A DNA stretch of 64,000 nucleotides, from the NCBI RefSeq assembly GCF_014650035.1, contig NZ_BMUE01000003.1, positions 496,001 to 560,000 of the forward strand, written 5' to 3'. Under the pieces are notes generated by a model, which did not search any database, was not told the origin of the DNA, and worked only from the letters and a program-made list of their open reading frames with translations. Both the position numbers and the translations under genes were made by a program. This DNA comes from Streptomyces lucensis JCM 4490 (lineage in GTDB: Bacteria; Actinomycetota; Actinomycetes; Streptomycetales; Streptomycetaceae). Below, one piece after another: positions 37,350 to 45,046 of the stretch (position 1 is its first letter; each line of letters begins with the position of its first letter).

Positions 37350-38620
37350 CCGGGTCCGGCGAGGAGATGCACGAGCTGGTGCGGCGGATGTACCCGCTGT
37401 GCCGGAGCATCACCGGCGACGGGGTGCGCGCCACCCTGGACATCGTCGGCGAGTACGTCCCGCTCCAGGTGCACGAGGTGCCGACCGGCACCCAGGTGCT
37501 CGACTGGACGGTGCCCCAGGAGTGGAACATCAGGGACGCCTACGTGGCCGACCGCACGGGCAGGCGGGTCGTCGACTTCACCGCGTCCAGCCTGCACGTG
37601 CTCGGCTACAGCGTGCCCGTGTCGGCGACCCTGCCGCTGTCCGAGCTGCGCGGGCACCTGCACACCCTGCCGGACCACCCGTCCTGGGTGCCGTACCGCA
37701 CCAGTTACTACAAGCCGGAGTGGGGGTTCTGCCTGGCCCAGGAGATCCTGGACGCGATGCCGGACGGCGAGTACGAGGTGTGCGTCGACTCCACGCTCGC
37801 CGACGGGCATCTCACCTACGCCGAGCACGTGGTGCGGGGGCAGATCGCCGACGAGGTGATCGTCTCCTGCCACGTCTGCCACCCGTCGCTGGCCAACGAC
37901 AACCTGGCCGGCGTCGCGGTGGCGACGTATCTCGCGCGGGCGCTGGCGGAGCAGAACCCGTACTACACCTACCGGTTCCTCTTCGCGCCGGGCACCATCG
38001 GTGCGATCACCTGGCTCGCCCGCAACGCGGAGCGGATCGACCGGGTCAAGCACGGTCTGGTGCTGGCCTGCGCGGGCGACCGGGGCGAGCTGACGTACAA
38101 GCAGAGCAGGCGCGGTGACGCGGAGATCGACCGGGTGATGCGGCACGTCCTGACCGCCTCCGAACGCCCGCACACCATCAGGGAGTTCACCCCGTACGGC
38201 TACGACGAGCGGCAGTTCTGCTCCCCCGGGTTCGATCTCGGCGTGGGCTCGCTCAGCCGGACCCCGTACGCGGGCTATCCCGAGTACCACACATCGGCGG
38301 ACAACCCGGACTTCGTCACCCCGGAGGCGATGGCGGACACGCTGGCCCTCTGCCGCGAGGCGTTCGCGGTGCTGGACGGCAACCGGCGGTACGTCAACCT
38401 CAGCCCCTACGGCGAGCCGCAGCTGGGCCGGCGCGGGCTGTACGACTCGCTCGGCGGCCGCAGCGACGCCAAGCAGGCCCAGATGGCCATGCTCTGGGTG
38501 CTCAGCCTCTCCGACGGCGAGCACAGCCTCCTGGACGTCGCCGAGCGCTCCGGGCTGCCGTTCGACACCGTCGCCGCCGCGGCCGGCGCCCTGCACCGCG
38601 CCGAACTGATCAAGGCGTGA
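37346..38620 (+). CDS. DUF4910 aminopeptidase-like protein with C-terminal HTH
   Basis: This 424-residue protein belongs to the DUF4910 group found in polysaccharide clusters. The core resembles zinc aminopeptidases: CHVCHPSLANDN offers His and Asp ligands, and YHTSADN and YDERQFCSPG are the conserved later motifs. The last ~55 residues (AMLWVLSLSDGEHSL to ALHRAELIKA) look like a winged helix, as reported for this family. The substrate is unknown. Its constant neighbours (cytidylyltransferase, SDR, PIG-L) suggest it acts in sugar modification, perhaps attaching or removing an amino-acyl group. GTG 37346 overlaps the SDR stop. Confidence 0.8.
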   Translation: MTGSGEEMHELVRRMYPLCRSITGDGVRATLDIVGEYVPLQVHEVPTGTQVLDWTVPQEWNIRDAYVADRTGRRVVDFTASSLHVLGYSVPVSATLPLSELRGHLHTLPDHPSWVPYRTSYYKPEWGFCLAQEILDAMPDGEYEVCVDSTLADGHLTYAEHVVRGQIADEVIVSCHVCHPSLANDNLAGVAVATYLARALAEQNPYYTYRFLFAPGTIGAITWLARNAERIDRVKHGLVLACAGDRGELTYKQSRRGDAEIDRVMRHVLTASERPHTIREFTPYGYDERQFCSPGFDLGVGSLSRTPYAGYPEYHTSADNPDFVTPEAMADTLALCREAFAVLDGNRRYVNLSPYGEPQLGRRGLYDSLGGRSDAKQAQMAMLWVLSLSDGEHSLLDVAERSGLPFDTVAAAAGALHRAELIKA

Positions 38621-39936
38621 CGCCGATGACCACCGAGGAGGAGAGGACGACGGCACCGAAGGCGCCGGCCGGACGCGCCGGGGGAACCGCCAAGCGGGCC
38701 ATGGTGGGCCGGCTGTCCTGGGGGCTGGCCGACCAGGCGGCGTCCAGCATCTCCAACTTCGCGGTGGGGATCTATGTGGCACGCTCGCTGGGGCCGACCG
38801 CGTTCGGCGTGTTCAGCCTGGCCTGGGTGACCTACGGCGTCGTGCTCAACGTGTCGCGCGGGCTGGCCACCGACCCGCTCGTGGTGCGTTTCAGCGGCGT
38901 GCCGGAGGCGTCCTGGCGCGGGGCGGTGGCCCGGTCGACGGGCACCGCGCTCGTCGTCGGGACCGCCCTCGGCGCGCCCTGCCTGCTGGCCGGGCTCACG
39001 CTCGGCGGCCGCGTGGGGCCCGCGTTCGCCGTCCTCGGCGTCGTGCTGCCGGCCCTGCTGCTCCAGGACGCCTGGCGGTACTCGTTCTTCGCCGCCGGCG
39101 CCGGGCGGAAGGCGTTCGTCAACGACGTGGTGTGGGGCGTGGCGCTCGTGCCGGCCATGGTGGTCGCCGCCCGCGTGGGCGGCGTGGCGGCGTTCGTGCT
39201 CGCCTGGGGCGGGTCCGCCGCGGTGGCGGCGGCGTACGGCTGCCTCCAGTCCGGCATCCGGCCCCGGACGGGCGGAGCACGCGGGTGGGTCCGCGAGCAG
39301 CGCGACCTCGGCTACCGCTACCTGGTCGAGAACGTGGGCCTCAGCGGCGCGTACCAGCTGCGGGCGTACGGCCTCGGCGTGATCGTCGGGGTCGGCTCGG
39401 TCGGCGCGGTCCGGGGCGCGGAGCTGCTGCTCGGCCCGTTCCTCGCCGTGCTGATGGGGCTGTCCCTGGTCACCGTCGCGGAGGCGGCGCGGGTGCTGCG
39501 CCGGGCCCCGCAGCAGCTCGGGAGGTTCTGCGTCCTGCTCGGCGGCGGGCAGGCCGGCGCCGCGGTGCTCTGGGGCGCGGCGCTGCTGCTGATGCCGGAC
39601 CGGCTCGGCGAACTCGTGCTCGGCGACGTCTGGACCTCCGCCTCCCAGCTCATCGTGCCGGCCACGCTCGGCGTCGCGGGCGCCAGCCTCGGCACCGGAG
39701 CGGCGGCCGGGCTGCGCGCGCTCGGTGCGGCCCGGCGCAGTCTGCGCTGCCAGATGTTCGCCTCCGTCTGCTACGCCGGCGGCGGGCTCGGCGGCGCCGC
39801 CCTGGCCGGCACGGTCGGCTCGTCCTGGGGCGTGGCCGCCGCGACCCTCACCAGCTCGGCCGTGTGGTGGCTGCAGCTGCGCTCCGCCCTGCGCGAGCAC
39901 CGTCAAGACCCGATCCGTGAAGTGAGGACGTCATGA
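38617..39936 (+). CDS. wzx: Wzx-type flippase (MOP superfamily)
   Basis: This 439-residue membrane protein has about twelve hydrophobic segments and the start pattern of polysaccharide flippases (GRLSWGLADQAASSISNFAVGIYVARSLG, read here as two adjoining motifs). It would move the lipid-linked repeat unit across the membrane before polymerisation. GTG 38617 overlaps the DUF4910 stop, and its own stop overlaps the next ATG. With the Wzy-like and Wzz-like genes it completes a Wzx/Wzy assembly set. Confidence 0.85.
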   Translation: MTPMTTEEERTTAPKAPAGRAGGTAKRAMVGRLSWGLADQAASSISNFAVGIYVARSLGPTAFGVFSLAWVTYGVVLNVSRGLATDPLVVRFSGVPEASWRGAVARSTGTALVVGTALGAPCLLAGLTLGGRVGPAFAVLGVVLPALLLQDAWRYSFFAAGAGRKAFVNDVVWGVALVPAMVVAARVGGVAAFVLAWGGSAAVAAAYGCLQSGIRPRTGGARGWVREQRDLGYRYLVENVGLSGAYQLRAYGLGVIVGVGSVGAVRGAELLLGPFLAVLMGLSLVTVAEAARVLRRAPQQLGRFCVLLGGGQAGAAVLWGAALLLMPDRLGELVLGDVWTSASQLIVPATLGVAGASLGTGAAAGLRALGAARRSLRCQMFASVCYAGGGLGGAALAGTVGSSWGVAAATLTSSAVWWLQLRSALREHRQDPIREVRTS

Positions 39937-40883
39937 CCGCCCATCCCCGGCTGAGCATCGGCCTGCCCGTGTACAACGGCGAGGAGTACCTGGCCGAGTC
40001 GCTGGACGCCCTGCTCGGCCAGACCTACGAGGACTTCGAGCTGGTCATCTCCGACAACGCCTCGACCGACGGGACGGAGGGCATCTGCCGCCGGTACGCC
40101 GCGAAGGACTCGCGCGTCCGGTACCTCCGGCTGCCCCGGAACATCGGCGCCACGCCGAACCACAACCTTGTGTTCGCCGAGTCCCGCGGTGAGTTGTTCA
40201 AGTGGGCCTCGCACGACGACCTGTACGGCAGGGACCTGCTGCGGCGCTGCGTGGAGGCGCTCGACGAGCGGCCGGAGATGATCCTCGCGCACACCGGCCA
40301 GGCGGTCATCGACGGCGACGGCAAGCTGAAGGTGCCGTACGAGTACGGACTCGCCACCGAGTCGCCGCACGCACCGGAGCGCTTCCGCAGTCTGCTGTTC
40401 GAGCCCGGTGGCGACGACTTCTACGGGGTGCTGCGGGCCGATGTGCTGCGACGGGTGAAGCCGCTCGACAGCTACCACCACGCGGACCGCACGTTCGTGG
40501 CCGAGATCGTCCTGCAAGGGCCCTTCCACCAGGTGCCGGAGGTGCTGTACTTCCGCCGCGACCACCCCACCCGGGCCGAGCGGGCGAACCCGGGCAAGCG
40601 CTCCCGGTGCGCCAACCTGGACCCGCGCCGGGCGGGCCCGCTGCACCCGACGCCCCGTCTGCTCGCCGAGTATGTCTGGGGCTTCGTCGCGGCGATCCGG
40701 CGGGCGCCGTTGTCCCCGGCCGACCGGCGCGCCTGCTATCGCCACCTGCTCGCGTGGATGACCAGCCGGGTCCGGCGGCCCGGCGCCGGCGAGCGGGTCG
40801 AGGACCGCGAGCCGGTCGCCCCGGACCGGCTCGACGTCTCGGTCGACGCCCTGGTCGCCGGCCGTGAGGGGAGGCGCAGGTGA
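39933..40883 (+). CDS. Glycosyltransferase family 2
   Basis: This is a 316-residue GT-A inverting glycosyltransferase. The N-terminus SIGLPVYNGEEYL and DNASTDGT are the nucleotide-binding signature, and WASHDDLY holds the metal-binding Asp pair. The C-terminal third is Arg/Pro rich and probably membrane associated. It would add one sugar of the repeat unit. Both ends overlap neighbouring genes by 4 bp. Confidence 0.88.
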   Translation: MTAHPRLSIGLPVYNGEEYLAESLDALLGQTYEDFELVISDNASTDGTEGICRRYAAKDSRVRYLRLPRNIGATPNHNLVFAESRGELFKWASHDDLYGRDLLRRCVEALDERPEMILAHTGQAVIDGDGKLKVPYEYGLATESPHAPERFRSLLFEPGGDDFYGVLRADVLRRVKPLDSYHHADRTFVAEIVLQGPFHQVPEVLYFRRDHPTRAERANPGKRSRCANLDPRRAGPLHPTPRLLAEYVWGFVAAIRRAPLSPADRRACYRHLLAWMTSRVRRPGAGERVEDREPVAPDRLDVSVDALVAGREGRRR

Positions 40884-42112
40884 CGACGGTCCACGGCACC
40901 GGGCCGCGCGTCGGGGTGTTCGGCCTGCTCGGCTCCGGCAACCTCGGCAACGACGGGTCGCTGGAGGCCGTGCTCGGATACCTCGCGCGTGAGCACCCCG
41001 GGGCGGCCGTGGACGCGCTGTGCGGCGGACCCGAGGCCGTCACGGCCCGGTACGGGATCCCCGCGACGCGGCTGCACTGGTACAGCGGGGAGTACCGGAC
41101 CGCGTCGCGTGCGGGCGCCGTCGCGGCGAAGGGTCTGGGCAAGCTCGTCGACGTCTTCCGCACCGCCGCCTGGGTGCGCCGGCACGACGTGGTGATCGTC
41201 CCGGGCATGGGCGTCCTGGAGGCCACTCTGCCGCTGCGGCCGTGGGGCTTCCCGTACTCGCTGTTCCTGCTCTGCGCGGCCGGGCGGCTGTCCGGTGCCA
41301 GGGTCGCGCTGGTCGGCGTCGGCGCCGCCCCGATCGGCAACCGGGCCACCCGGACCCTGGTGCGCTGGTCGGCGCGGCTGGCCGCGTACCGCTCGTACCG
41401 GGACGCCCCGTCCCGCGACGCGATGCGGGCGATGGGCGTGGACACCTCGCGTGACGAGGTCCACCCGGACCTCGCCTTCTCCCTGCCGGCACCGCCGGCG
41501 GGCGACCCCCCGGGCACGCCGGGCCTGGTGTGCGTCGGCGTCATGGACTTCCACGGCGGGGACGACGACCGCGCGCGGGCCGGGGAGATCCACCGGCGCT
41601 ACCTCGACGGGACCACCCGGTTCGTCCGCACGCTGGTCGAGGAGGGCAGGCCGGTACGGCTGCTCACCGGCGACCGGGTCGACGCGCCGGTGGTCGCGGC
41701 GATCCTCGACGCGGTGGACTCGCCGCTGGTCACCGTCGCCGAGGTGACCTCCCTGGCCGGCCTGATGCGGGAGACGGCGGCCGCCGACACCGTGGTCGCG
41801 ACCCGGTACCACAACCTGATCTGCGCGCTGAAGACCGGCACGCCCACGCTCGCGCTCAGCTATGCGGCGAAGAGCGACGCGCTCATGGCCGGGATGGGGT
41901 TGGCCGCGTACTGCCACCCGGCGCGGGAGATCGACGCCGACCGGCTGCTCGAACAGTTCCGGGCGCTGGAGAAGGATGCGGCGGAGCTGAGGCGAACCCT
42001 CGCCGAGCGGAACGAGGACGCCGCCCGGCGCCTAGGCCGGCAGTTCGCCGCCCTGACGGCGGCCCTGTTCCCGGCGACCGACCACGACCATGCCGTTTCG
42101 GAGGCCCCGTGA
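40880..42112 (+). CDS. Polysaccharide pyruvyl transferase family protein
   Basis: This 410-residue protein is of the PF04230 type. The N-terminal GLLGSGNLGNDGSLEAVL is the usual first strand-loop, and the C-terminal TRYHNLICALKTGTPTLALSY matches the second Rossmann half with its conserved RxH. Such enzymes add pyruvate ketals to a sugar using phosphoenolpyruvate, giving the polymer extra negative charge. GTG 40880 overlaps the previous stop. Confidence 0.85.
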   Translation: MTTVHGTGPRVGVFGLLGSGNLGNDGSLEAVLGYLAREHPGAAVDALCGGPEAVTARYGIPATRLHWYSGEYRTASRAGAVAAKGLGKLVDVFRTAAWVRRHDVVIVPGMGVLEATLPLRPWGFPYSLFLLCAAGRLSGARVALVGVGAAPIGNRATRTLVRWSARLAAYRSYRDAPSRDAMRAMGVDTSRDEVHPDLAFSLPAPPAGDPPGTPGLVCVGVMDFHGGDDDRARAGEIHRRYLDGTTRFVRTLVEEGRPVRLLTGDRVDAPVVAAILDAVDSPLVTVAEVTSLAGLMRETAAADTVVATRYHNLICALKTGTPTLALSYAAKSDALMAGMGLAAYCHPAREIDADRLLEQFRALEKDAAELRRTLAERNEDAARRLGRQFAALTAALFPATDHDHAVSEAP

Positions 42113-42660
42113 AAGCGACCGAGGTCCCGGCGATCGCCGGCGCCTACCTGTTCGAGCCGACGCCCCACGCCGACGAGCGCGGCTTCTTCTGCCGCACCTT
42201 CGACGCCGACGTGGTGCGTTCGGTGGGCCTCGACCCGGCCGCCTTCGTGCAGGACAGCCTGTCCCGTTCGGCCCTGGGCGTGCTGCGCGGCCTGCACCTG
42301 CGCTCCGGCGCCGGCGAGGCCAAGCTGGTGCGGTGCTCGTACGGGAAGGTCTTCGACGTCGTGGTGGACCTGCGGGCGGACTCGCCGACGTACCGCAACG
42401 TGGCCTCCTTCGAGCTGTCCGGCGAGACGCAGGCGACCCTGTACATCCCGGCGGGCTGCGCGCACGGCTTCCAGGCACTGACCGAGAGCGCCGACACCTC
42501 GTACCGCATCGACCGCCCGCACGATCCGGCCGAGGACGTGACGATCGCGTTCGACGACCCGGACCTCGCCATCCCCTGGCCCCTGCCGGTCACATCGATG
42601 TCCCGGCGGGACCGGGAGGCGCCGAGCCTCGCCCAGGTTCTGAAGAACAGAGAGAGTTGA
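42109..42660 (+). CDS. dTDP-4-dehydrorhamnose 3,5-epimerase-like protein (RmlC family)
   Basis: This 183-residue RmlC-type cupin has the opening DERGFFCRTF and the catalytic His in LRGLHL. KLVRCSYGKVFDVVVDLR and AGCAHGFQAL follow in the usual order. It should epimerise C3 and/or C5 of a 4-keto nucleotide sugar. The cluster lacks RmlA and RmlB, so the substrate is probably the CDP- or other keto sugar of this pathway rather than dTDP-rhamnose precursors, unless those come from elsewhere. GTG 42109 overlaps the previous stop. Confidence 0.87.
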   Translation: MKATEVPAIAGAYLFEPTPHADERGFFCRTFDADVVRSVGLDPAAFVQDSLSRSALGVLRGLHLRSGAGEAKLVRCSYGKVFDVVVDLRADSPTYRNVASFELSGETQATLYIPAGCAHGFQALTESADTSYRIDRPHDPAEDVTIAFDDPDLAIPWPLPVTSMSRRDREAPSLAQVLKNRES

Positions 42661-42668
42661 GGACCGCG

Positions 42669-44003
42669 TTGGACACTGAAGGCACCGAAAGGCTCTCCCT
42701 CCCCCGCTCGAGAGCGGCGAACGAGCGGCTGCACGCCCTGGTCCCCGGGGGCGCGCACACCTACGCCAAGGGCGACGACCAGTACCCCGAGGACCTGGCC
42801 CCGGTCATCAGCCACGGCCGCGGCGCCCACGTGTGGGACATCGACGGCAACCGCTACATCGAGTACGGCTCCGGACTGCGGTCGGTCAGCCTCGGCCACG
42901 CCCACCCGCGCGTGATCGAGGCGGTGCGGCGGGAGCTCGGCCGGGGCAGCAACTTCGTCCGGCCGTCCGTCCTGGAGGTCGAGGCCGCGGAACGCTTCCT
43001 GGCCACGGTACCGACCGCCGAGATGGTGAAGTTCGCGAAGAACGGCTCCGACGCGACCACCGCCGCGGTGCGCCTCGCCCGCGCCGCCACCGGACGGCCG
43101 CGCGTGGCCCTCTGCGCCGACCATCCGTTCTTCTCCGTCGACGACTGGTTCATCGCCACCACGCCGATGTCCGCGGGTGTTCCGGCGGCGACCGGCGAAC
43201 TCACGGTGACGTTCCCCTACGGGGACCTGGCCGCCACGGAGGACCTGCTCACCCGGTTCCAGGACGAGATCGCCTGCCTGATCCTGGAACCCGCCTCCCA
43301 CACCGAGCCGCCGCCCGGGTACCTCGCCGGCCTGCGCGAGCTGGCCGACCGGCACGGCTGCGTGCTGGTCTTCGACGAGATGATCACCGGCTTCCGCTGG
43401 TCCGAGGCGGGCGCCCAGGGCCTGTACGGCGTCGTCCCCGACCTGTCCACGTTCGGCAAGGCGCTGGGCAACGGTTTCGCCGTCTCCGCGCTGGCCGGAC
43501 GCCGCGAGCTGATGGAGCGGGGCGGGCTGCGCCACTCCGGCGACCGGGTGTTCCTGCTGTCCACCACCCACGGTGCGGAGACGCACTCCCTGGCGGCCGC
43601 GATGGCCGTGCTCGGCACCTATGTCGAGGAGGGTGTCACCGCGCGGCTGCACGCCCTCGGCGAGCGGCTTGCCGCCGGTGTCCGCGAGGCCGCGGCCGGC
43701 GCGGGCGTCGGCGACCACGTCGTGGTCCGGGGCCGGGCCAGCAACCTGGTCTTCGCCACCCTCGACGAGAACGGGCGGCCGTCGCAGGAGTACCGCACCC
43801 TGTTCCTGCGCCGGCTCCTCGCGGGCGGGGTGCTCGCCCCGTCGTTCGTGGTGAGCAGCGCGCTCGGCGACGCCGACATCGATCACACCGTCGACGTGGT
43901 GGCCCAGGCGTGCGCGGTGTACCGGAAGGCACTGGACGCCGCCGACCCCACCCCCTGGCTGGCCGGACGCCCCGTGAAGCCCGTGTTCCGGCGCTTGGCG
44001 TGA
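42669..44003 (+). CDS. Glutamate-1-semialdehyde aminomutase-like aminotransferase
   Basis: This 444-residue class III PLP enzyme is related to HemL. Motifs: LVPGGAHTYAKGDDQYP near the N-terminus, KNGSDATTAAVRLAR (phosphate loop), VFDEMITGFRW (cofactor Asp) and TFGKALGNGF (Schiff-base Lys). In polysaccharide clusters this group usually acts as a sugar or small-molecule aminotransferase rather than in haem synthesis. It is not close to the four 500-residue paralogs at 6.5-15.3 kb, which lack its N-terminal pattern. The TTG 42669 start has GAGGA upstream. Last gene of the polysaccharide operon. Confidence 0.85.
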   Translation: MDTEGTERLSLPRSRAANERLHALVPGGAHTYAKGDDQYPEDLAPVISHGRGAHVWDIDGNRYIEYGSGLRSVSLGHAHPRVIEAVRRELGRGSNFVRPSVLEVEAAERFLATVPTAEMVKFAKNGSDATTAAVRLARAATGRPRVALCADHPFFSVDDWFIATTPMSAGVPAATGELTVTFPYGDLAATEDLLTRFQDEIACLILEPASHTEPPPGYLAGLRELADRHGCVLVFDEMITGFRWSEAGAQGLYGVVPDLSTFGKALGNGFAVSALAGRRELMERGGLRHSGDRVFLLSTTHGAETHSLAAAMAVLGTYVEEGVTARLHALGERLAAGVREAAAGAGVGDHVVVRGRASNLVFATLDENGRPSQEYRTLFLRRLLAGGVLAPSFVVSSALGDADIDHTVDVVAQACAVYRKALDAADPTPWLAGRPVKPVFRRLA

Positions 44004-44010
44004 CGCGGCG

Positions 44011-44709
44011 TCAGCGATGCCGCTGCCGCGAGGCGTCGACCGTCGGGCCGGCGAGGCGGTCGGCCACCCGGTCGATCAGCCACGCGGCCGCCGGTACCAC
44101 CGCCAGCGCGGTGCACCAGCCGCCGAGGACGTCGGTCGGGTAGTGCGCGCCCAGGGCGACCTGGGCCCAGCCCATGGCGGCGCCGGAGACCAGCGCCGCG
44201 GCGAGCGCGACCGGCGTGCCGGCCCTCCTGCCGGGGCCGGGCCGGCCGGGAGCGGGCAGCGCCACCACGAGGGCGAGCGCGGTGGCGAAGGCGGTGTGGC
44301 CGCTCGGATAGGACAGGTTGCCGTCGCCGTGGATGGTGCGTCCCACCAGATGCTTGAGCAGCGTCGCCGTCCCCACGGCCATGCCGAGGCCGGCCACGAC
44401 GAGCACCGCCGCGCGAGGACGCCGAAGCAGCAGACAGCCCGTCACCACGGCCACGACCAGCGTCGCCGCTCCCACGGGCTCCCCCAGGGAGTCCAGGGCC
44501 AGGGCGACCTGCCGCCACGGCGTGCCCGCGCCGTCCACCGCCGCCCCGATCCGCGCGTCCACCGTGCCGGGCCTGCTGTCGCCGGCGTACAGGAAGCCCA
44601 GCGCGACGACCACCACGGCGGCGAGGGCGGCGACCGGCCCGAGCCACGCCCGCCGGGATCGGGCGAACACCTCGCGTGCCGGCCTGCCCGACGTGCTGTC
44701 CAACGCCAT
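44011..44709 (-). CDS. PAP2-family membrane phosphatase
   Basis: This 232-residue membrane protein has about six hydrophobic segments and the acid phosphatase motifs: KHLVGRTIHG (motif 1, degenerate at its end), YPSGHTAF (motif 2) and ALGAHYPTDVLGG (motif 3, with catalytic His and Asp). Members of this group dephosphorylate lipid phosphates, including undecaprenyl pyrophosphate. It converges with the polysaccharide operon, 7 bp from its last stop. It could recycle the lipid carrier, but it is transcribed separately. Confidence 0.88.
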   Translation of the reverse strand: MALDSTSGRPAREVFARSRRAWLGPVAALAAVVVVALGFLYAGDSRPGTVDARIGAAVDGAGTPWRQVALALDSLGEPVGAATLVVAVVTGCLLLRRPRAAVLVVAGLGMAVGTATLLKHLVGRTIHGDGNLSYPSGHTAFATALALVVALPAPGRPGPGRRAGTPVALAAALVSGAAMGWAQVALGAHYPTDVLGGWCTALAVVPAAAWLIDRVADRLAGPTVDASRQRHR

Positions 44710-45046
44710 GACGTGTCTCCACTCGCCACCCTGCCCGGCATGCGGTCGCGGCGGACGCCGTGGAAGGCCGTCACCCCGCTACCCGGAGCACGGTATCAAC
44801 GGAGGAGATTCTGTTGACGGAGTTCACAACAACCCGTCATGCTGGCTGTTTATCTGGCTGGTTCGCGTGCGTGGGGGGCGGCACCAGGCCCGGTCCGCTG
44901 CCGCATCGGGTCCCCGCTCGGCGCATCGGCCGGCTGTCGCCGGATGACGACGAGGGGGCGAGGACCAGCGCCCGGGCCCCCTCCCTTCGTCCTCCGTCCC
45001 GCCCCGGCCCGCCGAGGCCACCCACCCCTAGTACAAGGAAGTGTTC
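44710..45046. other. 337-bp divergent promoter region
   Basis: No gene is seen between the divergent phosphatase and kinase genes. TTGACG at 44814-44819 with CATGCT 18 bp later is a possible promoter towards the kinase. AAGGAA (45035-45040) is the kinase ribosome site. Confidence 0.45.

Noticed and set aside
42669..44003. The EPS aminotransferase as a fifth member of the 6.5-15.3 kb paralog family
   Set aside because: It is HemL-like, ~60 residues shorter, and lacks the FHL opening and the EPIQWRN block of the four paralogs.
44814..44843. Strong sigma-70-type promoter for the kinase gene
   Set aside because: TTGACG is acceptable but the -10 candidate CATGCT is poor, so it is mentioned only within the intergenic entry.
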